From positions 698 to 6,150 of the forward strand of contig CAJUQZ010000192.1 of NCBI GenBank assembly GCA_910588755.1: 5,453 bases of DNA, given 5' to 3'. A program made the translations under genes and the position numbers. Position 1 is the stretch's first letter; the number at the start of each line of letters is the position of its first letter. Shown here one piece after another: positions 1-5,453 of the stretch. The notes under the pieces were generated by a model, which did not search any database, was not told the DNA's origin, and worked only from the letters and a program-made list of their open reading frames with translations. This DNA comes from an uncultured Lachnospiraceae bacterium (GTDB taxonomy: Bacteria; Bacillota; Clostridia; Lachnospirales; Lachnospiraceae).

Positions 1-28
1 GCGTTATACATTCAATAAACACAAGTCT

Positions 29-226
29 CTATGAATAGCCATCGCAGGAAAAGTCCAGACAATAATCATCATCCGGACAATGCAGTACAACTGATATTCC
101 CCTGGCGCTATCGTACACGTCAAATGGCGCTTCCAAAAACTTTCTTCTTCTGGATGCAGCGTGTTCCCCGCACAATAATGGTTGTAAAAATACACGCATT
201 TCTGCTGCAAAGTCAGACTCCGTCAA
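29..226 (-). CDS. Unrecognised 65-aa small protein, TTG start, or piece of an interrupted gene
   Basis: This frame opens at TTG (224-226) behind an AAAGGA site and ends with TAG at 29-31. It encodes 65 residues starting MTESDFAAEMRVFLQPLL, with a basic patch (ASRRRKF) and an acidic, Cys-containing C-terminus (PDDDYCLDFSCDGYS). I do not recognise it. It follows rlmD by 53 nt with no terminator between, so co-transcription is likely. Another frame on the same strand (4-210) overlaps it almost entirely; I prefer this one for its ribosome site and more coding-like first codon positions. The same frame continues upstream past a TGA (239-241) to an ATG at 271, and downstream past the TAG as RLVFIECIT to the window edge. 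It may therefore be part of a longer gene broken by two nonsense codons. Confidence 0.4.
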   Translation of the reverse strand: MTESDFAAEMRVFLQPLLCGEHAASRRRKFLEAPFDVYDSARGISVVLHCPDDDYCLDFSCDGYS

Positions 227-233
227 TGTATTA

Positions 234-239
234 TCCTTT
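234..239 (-). promoter_or_regulatory. Ribosome binding site before the TTG of the left-edge small ORF
   Basis: The minus strand reads AAAGGA, 7 nt before the TTG at 226. The TGA ending a preceding 10-codon ORF (MDIWSEFRNK, ATG at 271) touches this site, an arrangement compatible with translational coupling. Confidence 0.4.
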
Positions 240-279
240 CACTTATTCCGAAATTCACTCCATATATCCATATAAATAC

Positions 280-1698
280 CTATTTTTTCAGAGATAGTTT
301 TATTATAGTCTCCACATTCGCCGTCCACGGGAACTGATCGACAGCCACTGCCCTCTCAATCCTGTACCCACCGTCTATCAATATCTCCAAATCCCTCGCA
401 AGGCTTGTCGGTTTGCAGCTTATGTACACAAGCCTGTCCACCTGGTAATCTATAATTTTTCTAAGTGCCTTTGGATGAATCCCATCACGTGGCGGATCAA
501 GCACAATAAAATCCGGTTTCTCTTTGAGTATGTCGAGCACCTTCAATACATCCCCGGCTATAAATTCACAGTTGTCAAGTCCATTGAGCTTTGCATTCTG
601 CCTTGCCGCCTCGACAGCCTCCTCCACTATTTCCACACCAATCACTTTTCTGACAACAGGTGCCAGAAGCTGAGCGATGGTTCCTGTACCACTGTACAGG
701 TCAAACACTGTCTTGTCATGTTTTCCGTCACCCGAAATGTCCCCTAAAAACTCTCTGGCAGTTTGATATAATACCTCTGCTCCTGATGTGTTGGTCTGAA
801 AAAAGGAAAACTGCGAAATCTTAAACCGAAGCCCCAAAAGTTCTTCATAAAAATAATCCTGCCCATATAAAACGTGTGTCTCATCACTTTGGACAATGTC
901 CGCCAATGAATCATTTGCAGTGTGTAGAACGCCTGTTATTTTTCCTTTTAATGGCAATGCCAGTAATTGCGCAACAAACGGCTCCAGATCATGTATCTCC
1001 TGTGTAGTAGTCACAAGCGCTATTAAAATTTCACCTGTTTTTTGCGCCTTTCTCATCAGCAAATGCCGCAAGTAGCCCTCATGACGAATCCTATGAAAAT
1101 AGCTACTGTTTTCTTTGGAAAAATACTCCAGAACACATCCTAGCACCATCTGGTAATCCTCATCCACAATGCGGCAATTTTGAACAGTCACAATATCGTA
1201 AAAGCTTCCGCGCTTATGCATACCCAGAGCGAGCGGCCCCTCCTTGTATTCATCCCCAAAGGAAAACTCCATCTTATTTCTATAACCATACTGTGCAGGA
1301 CTTGCTTTGATTCCCTCGAAAACACGGTTTAGATACAACTCACCGTCTGTGCAGCCCCCGTCCAATAACATCTGTTTTTCAAAAACAGGACGTAGAAGCC
1401 TGCACACCTGCGCCTCCTTGATTTCAAGCTGCTTCTCATATGCGACACTCTGATAGCTGCAGCCCCCGCATTCCCCAAAATGGGAACAACCATCAGGCAA
1501 CTCATACGGTGCCTTCTCCAGCACACTGACCAGCCGTCCCTCCGCTTTTCCTTTGCGCTTCTTATTGACCAGAAATGAGATGTGCTGCCCTGGTAATACA
1601 TTCTTGACTACTGCTGTCTCATTCCCGCATCGTACGATTCCTTTGTTTGGGAAATCGACACGCTCCACATCCCCCTCATAGATTTGTCCCTTTTTCAT
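280..1698 (-). CDS. rlmD: 23S rRNA (uracil-5-)-methyltransferase, RlmD/RlmCD type
   Basis: This 472-aa enzyme transfers a methyl group from S-adenosylmethionine to C5 of uracil in 23S rRNA: U1939 for RlmD, and also U747 for the Bacillus RlmCD type. The site cannot be told from sequence. An N-terminal TRAM-like RNA-binding domain (about 1-60) is followed by iron-sulfur ligands C71, C77 and C80 (CSHFGECGGC), with C175 as the likely fourth. The methyltransferase core shows QFSFFQTN (296-303), the SAM loop DLYSGTGT (333-340), DPPRDG (401-406), catalytic C428 in YISCKP and the catalytic-base region NVETI with E463. Length is normal for the family. SCKP replaces the more usual SCNP, and NVET stands for H(V/L)E. 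The start at 1698 is chosen from the GGAGG site. Related TrmA-family paralogues are common in Clostridia, so the family is certain but the exact symbol less so. Confidence 0.95.
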   Translation of the reverse strand: MKKGQIYEGDVERVDFPNKGIVRCGNETAVVKNVLPGQHISFLVNKKRKGKAEGRLVSVLEKAPYELPDGCSHFGECGGCSYQSVAYEKQLEIKEAQVCRLLRPVFEKQMLLDGGCTDGELYLNRVFEGIKASPAQYGYRNKMEFSFGDEYKEGPLALGMHKRGSFYDIVTVQNCRIVDEDYQMVLGCVLEYFSKENSSYFHRIRHEGYLRHLLMRKAQKTGEILIALVTTTQEIHDLEPFVAQLLALPLKGKITGVLHTANDSLADIVQSDETHVLYGQDYFYEELLGLRFKISQFSFFQTNTSGAEVLYQTAREFLGDISGDGKHDKTVFDLYSGTGTIAQLLAPVVRKVIGVEIVEEAVEAARQNAKLNGLDNCEFIAGDVLKVLDILKEKPDFIVLDPPRDGIHPKALRKIIDYQVDRLVYISCKPTSLARDLEILIDGGYRIERAVAVDQFPWTANVETIIKLSLKK

Positions 1699-1703
1699 AA
1701 ATA

Positions 1704-1708
1704 CCTCC
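1704..1708 (-). promoter_or_regulatory. Ribosome binding site that decides the rlmD start
   Basis: The minus strand reads GGAGG followed by TATTT and then ATG at 1698. This strong site selects the 1698 ATG. The longer frame opening at a GTG (1770) has no such site, and its extra 24 residues are translated from the hairpin. Confidence 0.88.
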
Positions 1709-1710
1709 AT

Positions 1711-1754
1711 ACAACAACAAATGAGGGAGTGCTGTCTTGCCAGCACTCCCTCAT
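1711..1754 (-). terminator. Perfect 14-bp hairpin with interrupted U tract: terminator or rlmD leader attenuator
   Basis: The arms at 1741-1754 and 1721-1734 are exact reverse complements (ATGAGGGAGTGCTG and CAGCACTCCCTCAT) around a 6-nt loop (GCAAGA on the minus strand). On the minus strand the stem is followed by TTGTTGTTGT, a T-rich but G-interrupted tail. The hairpin begins 19 nt after the membrane-protein stop codon and ends 12 nt before the rlmD ribosome site. It fits an intrinsic terminator of the upstream gene. The imperfect U run would allow some readthrough into rlmD, for which I found no other promoter in the spacer. No T run follows it on the plus strand. Confidence 0.8.
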
Positions 1755-1773
1755 ACCCTTTATCTGTCACAGC

Positions 1774-2097
1774 TCATTTTACAGTTGTATACGCATCGTC
1801 CTTTGCAGGCTCCTGCTCCTCGTCCTCCTCATCGTCAAAGAAGTCGTCCTCGAAGTCATCGTCAAACTCATCATCGAAATCATCAAGATAATCTGGTGTC
1901 ATATAACGATACACCGCATACGCGATTGCAGCCACTGCAGCTACGGCCCCAATAATAGCCAGCACCCAGAGTACGGTGTTGCCCTTCTTCTCATTGTCCT
2001 TCTTTAACTCACTCTTTGCACAATATTTGCTTAGGATATCATTGCTCACCAAATTCTTATCCTGCAGATAATCTACCAATTCGTCCCACTTTTTCAT
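1774..2097 (-). CDS. Small single-pass membrane protein with a highly acidic, Phe-periodic tail
   Basis: This is a 107-aa protein I cannot assign to a named family. It has three parts. Residues 1-39 are a charged, probably helical soluble segment (KKWDELVDYLQDKN), ending in a lysine-rich stretch. Residues 41-63 form one clear transmembrane helix (VLWVLAIIGAVAAVAAIAYAV). Residues 69-101 are extremely acidic, 22 of 33 being Asp or Glu. Lysines just before the helix suggest, by the positive-inside rule, an N-terminus in the cytoplasm and the acidic tail outside. There is no cleavable signal peptide. Within the tail Phe recurs at 74, 78, 82 and 86, a strict 4-residue period. The gene has its own ribosome site, a candidate promoter upstream, and a hairpin right after its TGA, so it may be a separate transcription unit between two housekeeping genes. 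The function is unknown; cation binding or partner docking by the tail is speculation. Confidence 0.85.
   Translation of the reverse strand: MKKWDELVDYLQDKNLVSNDILSKYCAKSELKKDNEKKGNTVLWVLAIIGAVAAVAAIAYAVYRYMTPDYLDDFDDEFDDDFEDDFFDDEEDEEQEPAKDDAYTTVK
1831..1878 (-). repeat. Four 12-bp units encoding the F-acidic tetrad repeat
   Basis: On the minus strand four consecutive 12-nt units encode FDDE, FDDD, FEDD and FFDD (residues 74-89 of the membrane protein). Synonymous codons vary between units (TTC/TTT, GAT/GAC), so this is not a fresh exact duplication, and selection on the protein pattern may be holding it. Confidence 0.7.
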
Positions 2098-2105
2098 GTA
2101 AAAAG

Positions 2106-2112
2106 CCCCTTT
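2106..2112 (-). promoter_or_regulatory. Ribosome binding site of the 107-aa membrane protein
   Basis: The minus strand reads AAAGGGG, ending 8 nt before the ATG at 2097. It supports that start over any other, and the downstream MKKW N-terminus is natural. Confidence 0.6.
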
Positions 2113-2169
2113 CTGTTTTTAATTCACGCTCAGAAACCATCTCGTTTCCTGCAAAGCCTCGTTGTATAT

Positions 2170-2178
2170 ATCATATCA
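2170..2178 (-). promoter_or_regulatory. Candidate extended -10 promoter for the acidic membrane protein gene
   Basis: The minus strand reads TGATATGAT, an extended -10 element (TGn plus TATGAT, 5 of 6 to consensus) in the most AT-rich part of the gap. A weak -35 (TAGTAA, 2193-2198) lies 17 nt upstream. Transcription would begin near 2163, giving a leader of about 65 nt before the ATG at 2097. It is a sequence-only prediction. Confidence 0.4.
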
Positions 2179-2349
2179 TCTTTTTATAAAATTTACTACC
2201 ATTTTTGCACAATTTTTGATATTTTTTATATTTGCCATCCAATCATGATCCCTATGTGTTTCTGCCCACGCTTTGAATCCTGATAAAAACTCATTCTTAA
2301 ATCGCCTCACAAATAGGCTTTCTATCCCATCTACTATGCCGCTTCCCAA
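2176..2349 (-). CDS. Possible small protein with non-ATG start, or frameshifted gene remnant
   Basis: On the minus strand a frame is open from just after a TAA at 2371-2373 to TGA at 2176-2178. From a TTG at 2347-2349 it encodes 57 residues beginning LGSGIVDGIESLFVRRF and ending KMVVNFIKR: basic, with regularly spaced hydrophobic residues and two tryptophans. By hand count roughly three quarters of first codon positions are purine, more than at the other two positions, which is a coding-like bias. Against it, neither the TTG nor the GTG at 2308-2310 has a good ribosome site. An ATG at 2388-2390, preceded by GGTGAT, encodes MTDTQSKKII before a TAG; one -1 shift there would join it to this frame. 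It may therefore be a small gene damaged by a single-base deletion. I do not recognise the protein, and chance openness cannot be excluded. Confidence 0.25.
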   Translation of the reverse strand: MGSGIVDGIESLFVRRFKNEFLSGFKAWAETHRDHDWMANIKNIKNCAKMVVNFIKR

Positions 2350-2397
2350 AGTGTGTACTATATTATTTTCTTACTTTGTGTATCCGTCATATCACCG

Positions 2398-4977
2398 TCA
2401 TACTTTTTTTAGCTTTGCAAACGCCGCGTACATAATTTTATTCCCATATGCATCAAATGCTACTGTCACCTTGAAATCTCTCGTATCCTGCACAATCTCC
2501 AGGACAACGCCCTCCCCATACTTCACGTGGCTCACCCGATCGCCCACCACATAACCTGGACCGTCCGGCGAAATTGCTGGCGCACCCTTTGTGAGTCCGT
2601 CCAGGGATTTTGCAATATAAGGCTTATTTGCAGCTGGTGTCTCCTTCTTCCTCACGACAGCCTTCGGACGTGTCGCCAGAATCTCGGAGATATCCTTCTT
2701 CGCAGCTGCATTTGCCCCCGTTGCACCGCCGGCCGACCTTACTGATGCACCGCTTGCGGCGGCTCCTGCTGGCCTTGCCGTTGTCTGATTTGCCGCTGCA
2801 CCGCCGGCCGACTTTGCCGTTGCCACCTTTGCGATAGCCCCTGCTGGCTGCTGGCCCTGCGTTTTCAACAGCTGCTCCGCCGCCTCCCAGTTGCTCCGCG
2901 GCTTGTCAAACACTGTATCATCAAGCGGCTCACGCGGTCTTACCGAATCAGTCTGGAACGGTTTTGCCCTAAAGAGACTTCTCTCATAGGAATCATCTCC
3001 GTAATCCTCCGCCCAGCGCCTGACACCCGGAATTTTGCTGTCGAGCAGTTTATCCGGAATTTCCCGCACAAAACGGCTAACTGGATTGTATTGTGTCTCC
3101 CCGCGGATCATGCGCGCCTTTGCATATGTGATTGTCAGGTCCTCCTTTGCGCGCGTGATTCCCACATAGGCCAGGCGCCGCTCCTCCTCAATATCCTCTG
3201 GATCGTCGGAGGAAATCGTCAGATAACTCGGGAAAATCCCGTCCTCGAGGCCCGACAGGTACACACTGGAAAATTCCAGCCCCTTCGCGCTGTGAAGCGT
3301 CATCAATAACACCTGGTTGCCATCTTTATCTACATTGTCGATATCGGCTACCAGTGCCACCTCCTCCAAAAAAGCTGACAATGTTGCCTCCTCGCCAAGG
3401 GCCTCTCTCTCCATCTCAAAGCTCACCAATTTTGTGATCAGCTCGTCGATATTGTCGATCCTGTCCGTTGCATCCTCCTCATCGGATTCCTCCAGTTCTT
3501 TCACATAACCTGTCGTTTCTATAACATCTGTTATTAAATCTTCAAGAGACTCGCTCTGCATCTTTGTTCGAAACATCCGAATCATTGCTGAGAAATCCCT
3601 AAGCTTATCTGTCGCTTTGCTTTTTCCCAGCGCATCAATGTCATCCACCCGCTGTAAGGCCTCATAAAAGCTTAATCCCATATGGTCTGCATAATCCTGC
3701 ACCTTTGTGATACTCGCCGCACCGATTCCGCGCCTTGGCACATTGATGATTCGCTTCACTGCCAGATCATCCTTGCCATTGTCAATCGTCCGCAGATATG
3801 CCAGAATATCCTTGATCTCCTTTCGCGCATAGAAATTGACACCCCCCACCACATTGTAGGGAATATTTAACGCGATAAAGCTCTCCTCGAGCAGACGTGA
3901 CTGCGCATTGGTCCTGTACAGCACGGCACAATCCCTGTAATCACTCACTAGCTCCCGCTTTTTGCGTTTGATATCACCTGCTATGTATTCTGCCTCCTCA
4001 TAGGCTGTGTCAAAAGCCCTGAAATGGACACGGTTTCCAGACCCTTTGTCTGTCCAGAGGGACTTCGCCTTTCTGTGGGCATTATTTGCTATAACTGCGT
4101 TTGCCGTGTCCAGAATATTCTGTGTGGAACGGTAGTTCTGTTCTAGTCTGATCACTGCCGCATCTGGGTACACCTGCTCAAAATCAAGAATATTCCTGAT
4201 ATTCGCCCCCCGAAACTTGTATATGGACTGGTCGTCATCACCCACGACGCAGAGATTCCTGCTGCGCTGTGAAAGAAGCCGGATCAATTCAAACTGTACA
4301 GTATTGGTATCCTGATACTCGTCCACCATAATGTACTGAAAACGGTTCTGGTAGTTCTCAAGCACCTCTGGACAACCCTGAAAGAGCTCCACTGTCTTCA
4401 CAAGCAAATCATCAAAATCAAGTGCGTTATTTTTTTTCAGGGTTAGCTGGTACTCCGCATAGGCCGCCGATATTTTCTTTTTCCCAAAATCCCCTGCTGT
4501 CTCCATCTCATACTCTGTCGTGGAGACCAGACGATTCTTTGCAGAAGAAATCTCGTTTAGAATTGTCTTTTCCTTGAGCATCTTTGTGTCAATCTCCAGC
4601 TTTTTGCAGACCTCTTTCATCACGCTCTTGGCATCGTCTGTGTCATAGATGGTAAAGCTGTTGTCAAATCCCAGTCTGTCAATATGCCGCCTGAGTATGC
4701 GCACGCAGGTCGCGTGAAACGTGGATACCCAAATGCTCTCCGCCCCATAACCCACTATACTGTTAACCCTGTCGCGCATCTCGCCTGCAGCCTTGTTTGT
4801 AAATGTAATCGCTAGGATATTCCACGGATTCACACCCACATTTTCAATCAAATACGCAATACGCCTGGTGAGCACGCTTGTCTTTCCACTGCCTGCACCC
4901 GCAAGGATAAGCACAGGACCCTCTGTGGTAAATACTCCCTTTTTCTGCTGTTCATTCAGTGTATCATAAAGCCCCAT
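2398..4977 (-). CDS. pcrA: ATP-dependent DNA helicase PcrA/UvrD (superfamily 1A)
   Basis: This 859-aa protein is a 3'-5' DNA translocase/helicase of the UvrD/PcrA family. The family acts in nucleotide excision and mismatch repair, restrains recombination and clears stalled RNA polymerase. All motifs are visible in order: Q-motif glutamines 10-11, Walker A AGAGSGKT (26-33), motif Ia (57-67), Walker B VDEYQDTN (218-225), motif III GDDDQSIYKFRGA (246-258), motif IV LEQNYRST (278-285), motif V with TLHSAKGLEF (560-569) and motif VI YVGITRA (604-610). The C-terminus (about 809-858, GDRVSHVKYGEGVV) is the Tudor-like module that contacts RNA polymerase in Bacillus PcrA. The protein is about 100 residues longer than usual PcrA, mainly through a low-complexity Ala/Gly linker at 710-759. 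The start is fixed by the AAGGAAGG site. No frameshift or missing catalytic residue is seen. UvrD is an alternative name; the Tudor end and Gram-positive context favour PcrA. Confidence 0.97.
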   Translation of the reverse strand: MGLYDTLNEQQKKGVFTTEGPVLILAGAGSGKTSVLTRRIAYLIENVGVNPWNILAITFTNKAAGEMRDRVNSIVGYGAESIWVSTFHATCVRILRRHIDRLGFDNSFTIYDTDDAKSVMKEVCKKLEIDTKMLKEKTILNEISSAKNRLVSTTEYEMETAGDFGKKKISAAYAEYQLTLKKNNALDFDDLLVKTVELFQGCPEVLENYQNRFQYIMVDEYQDTNTVQFELIRLLSQRSRNLCVVGDDDQSIYKFRGANIRNILDFEQVYPDAAVIRLEQNYRSTQNILDTANAVIANNAHRKAKSLWTDKGSGNRVHFRAFDTAYEEAEYIAGDIKRKKRELVSDYRDCAVLYRTNAQSRLLEESFIALNIPYNVVGGVNFYARKEIKDILAYLRTIDNGKDDLAVKRIINVPRRGIGAASITKVQDYADHMGLSFYEALQRVDDIDALGKSKATDKLRDFSAMIRMFRTKMQSESLEDLITDVIETTGYVKELEESDEEDATDRIDNIDELITKLVSFEMEREALGEEATLSAFLEEVALVADIDNVDKDGNQVLLMTLHSAKGLEFSSVYLSGLEDGIFPSYLTISSDDPEDIEEERRLAYVGITRAKEDLTITYAKARMIRGETQYNPVSRFVREIPDKLLDSKIPGVRRWAEDYGDDSYERSLFRAKPFQTDSVRPREPLDDTVFDKPRSNWEAAEQLLKTQGQQPAGAIAKVATAKSAGGAAANQTTARPAGAAASGASVRSAGGATGANAAAKKDISEILATRPKAVVRKKETPAANKPYIAKSLDGLTKGAPAISPDGPGYVVGDRVSHVKYGEGVVLEIVQDTRDFKVTVAFDAYGNKIMYAAFAKLKKV
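2701..2850 (-). repeat. Two 75-bp tandem repeats in the pcrA linker
   Basis: Residues 710-759 of PcrA divide into two 25-residue units, one starting QPAGAIAKVATA and the other RPAGAAASGASV, each followed by a half starting [KR]SAGGA. About 12 of 25 residues match between units. In DNA the core TGCACCGCCGGCCGAC is exact at 2722-2737 and 2797-2812 (plus strand), exactly 75 bp apart. Each unit itself splits into related 12- and 13-residue halves, so the linker seems to have grown by repeated duplication. The unit count may vary between strains. Confidence 0.8.
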
Positions 4978-4986
4978 TTTCCTTGT

Positions 4987-4994
4987 CCTTCCTT
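4987..4994 (-). promoter_or_regulatory. Ribosome binding site of pcrA
   Basis: On the minus strand the sequence reads AAGGAAGG, ending 9 nt before the ATG at 4977. It supports that ATG as the true start, in agreement with the family-typical N-terminus (YDTLNEQQ) that follows. Confidence 0.75.
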
Positions 4995-5057
4995 AATTAT
5001 ATGATTCATGTCCAATTCCGGCTGCAATATCAATATCAACTGTTATTTATAGTGTAT

Positions 5058-5453
5058 TCACGATTCAAAGCGAAAAACTTTTATCAAATCCCGGACTACC
5101 GCCTCTCTGCCGCATTCCGGACACCGATAGGTTCCAAAATAATATGGCAGGTACTTTGCCATTCCTTTGATCCCAAACAACTCCAGAAGATCACCAAACC
5201 AGCGGTATGTATCTTCAAAATCCTCACCATTCCAGTCATCCGGCGCCTTCTCCCGTGGATTTATGACCGACAGTGCTTTCTTATCCGCAAGCTCCAGTCC
5301 CTCGTCACAGTACTCACATTTGTCGCACGCAACAGTAACACTCTCATCTAATACCATATCCATTAAAACTGCAGCATCTTCCCTGTTTCCAAAAGCGGCA
5401 AGCACCCCCACTGCAAACATTCCCTTTGTTGTGCTGTCAACCCGGCCAAGTGG
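5058..5453 (-). CDS. C-terminal part of a HEAT-like, cysteine-cluster protein (5' end outside window)
   Basis: The frame stays open through the right edge of the window: 11 codons (PLGRVDSTTKG) precede the first visible ATG at 5420. I therefore treat that ATG as internal and the gene as missing its 5' end. The visible 131 residues begin with a helical pair rich in Ala, Leu and Val (residues 11-36) that resembles the second half of a HEAT/ARM-type repeat. A CxxCxxC cluster (C43, C46, C49) and a late CPEC pair (C111, C114) follow, and together could bind one zinc ion. The segment between them is acidic and aromatic. The frame ends with TGA at 5058-5060, 80 nt before the pcrA start, with no terminator hairpin between, so co-transcription with pcrA is plausible. 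I do not recognise the family; the HEAT and zinc assignments are inferences from pattern only. That the frame is coding is fairly secure. Confidence 0.72.
   Translation of the reverse strand, partial: PLGRVDSTTKGMFAVGVLAAFGNREDAAVLMDMVLDESVTVACDKCEYCDEGLELADKKALSVINPREKAPDDWNGEDFEDTYRWFGDLLELFGIKGMAKYLPYYFGTYRCPECGREAVVRDLIKVFRFES

Larger units (their letters stand above)
2098..2397. other. 300-bp AT-rich gap between pcrA and the membrane-protein gene
   Basis: This gap has no ATG-started gene of normal size and no convincing pcrA terminator; the only hairpin in its first half is a 4-bp GCCT/AGGC stem at 2304-2318 without a T run. Three weaker items sit in it on the minus strand and are listed separately: an open frame ending at 2176, an extended -10 element at 2170-2178, and a leader holding a short upstream ORF that runs into the next gene. 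The leader also has a 5-bp GAAAC/GTTTC hairpin with a 6-nt loop (about 2133-2148). Confidence 0.7.

Noticed and set aside
4..210. 68-aa alternative frame on the minus strand at the left edge
   Set aside because: Its TTG has no ribosome site, it overlaps the AAAGGA-led frame almost completely, and its first codon positions are less coding-like. It cannot be fully excluded.
1699..1770. GTG-started 24-residue extension of the methyltransferase
   Set aside because: It has no ribosome site, it translates the hairpin arms and loop, and it does not resemble the family N-terminus. The GGAGG-led ATG at 1698 is far better.
1684..2007. Plus-strand 107-aa ORF with a Val/Leu/Ile-rich stretch
   Set aside because: It is the antisense of the Asp/Glu/Lys codons of the membrane protein; the apparent hydrophobic segment is a by-product of the acidic repeat.
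2304..2318. GCCT/AGGC inverted repeat as a pcrA terminator
   Set aside because: It has only 4 bp of stem, a 7-nt loop and no T run after it.
2381..2402. Repeated TATGACGG at the pcrA stop codon
   Set aside because: Two copies 12 nt apart, short and without further copies; likely chance.
4996..5001. Perfect TATAAT on the minus strand before pcrA
   Set aside because: Transcription would start about 7 nt downstream, inside the ribosome site, and there is no usable -35 at 16-19 nt. A TTGATA (5028-5033) pairs only with a poor CATGAA at proper spacing.
4959..5351. 130-aa plus-strand ORF opposite the right-edge gene
   Set aside because: It overlaps the pcrA start and runs antisense to a frame with clear cysteine motifs. 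Its translation shows no recognisable domain.

Overview
The window looks like a chromosomal segment of a Gram-positive anaerobe of the class Clostridia, most likely Lachnospiraceae. This rests on the PcrA-type helicase with a C-terminal Tudor-like domain, the iron-sulfur RlmD/RlmCD-type rRNA methyltransferase, purine-rich Shine-Dalgarno sites, and a moderate-GC coding / AT-rich intergenic pattern. It is an inference from protein character, since no rRNA or other marker is present. All supported genes lie on the minus strand, so transcription runs from high to low coordinates. I found no plus-strand gene, tRNA, rRNA, CRISPR array, insertion sequence or integration site.

Layout in transcription order: (1) 5453-5058, the C-terminal part of a protein cut by the window edge, with a HEAT-like helical pair and two cysteine clusters that probably bind zinc. 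(2) 4977-2398, a complete pcrA/uvrD superfamily 1 DNA helicase with all motifs intact and an unusual Ala/Gly-rich linker encoded by a 75-bp tandem duplication. (3) 2397-2098, a 300-bp AT-rich gap. It holds a weak, non-ATG or frameshifted small reading frame, a candidate extended -10 promoter and a short upstream ORF. (4) 2097-1774, a 107-aa single-pass membrane protein ending in a very acidic tail with phenylalanine every fourth residue. (5) 1754-1711, a perfect 14-bp hairpin with an interrupted U tract (terminator or attenuator). (6) 1698-280, an rlmD-like 23S rRNA m5U methyltransferase. Its start is set by a GGAGG site, not by the longer GTG-started frame that runs through the hairpin. (7) 271-1, a small unrecognised reading frame interrupted by two stop codons. 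It is either a 65-aa TTG-started gene or a decaying gene.

The genes are mostly housekeeping: helicase work in repair and at stalled RNA polymerase, and rRNA modification. There is no clear shared pathway and no defence or biosynthetic cluster. The parts that deserve a second look are the periodic acidic-tail membrane protein, the hidden reading frame after pcrA, the hairpin in the rlmD leader, the pcrA linker duplication and the interrupted frame at the left edge. I see no convincing evidence of a new multi-gene system here.
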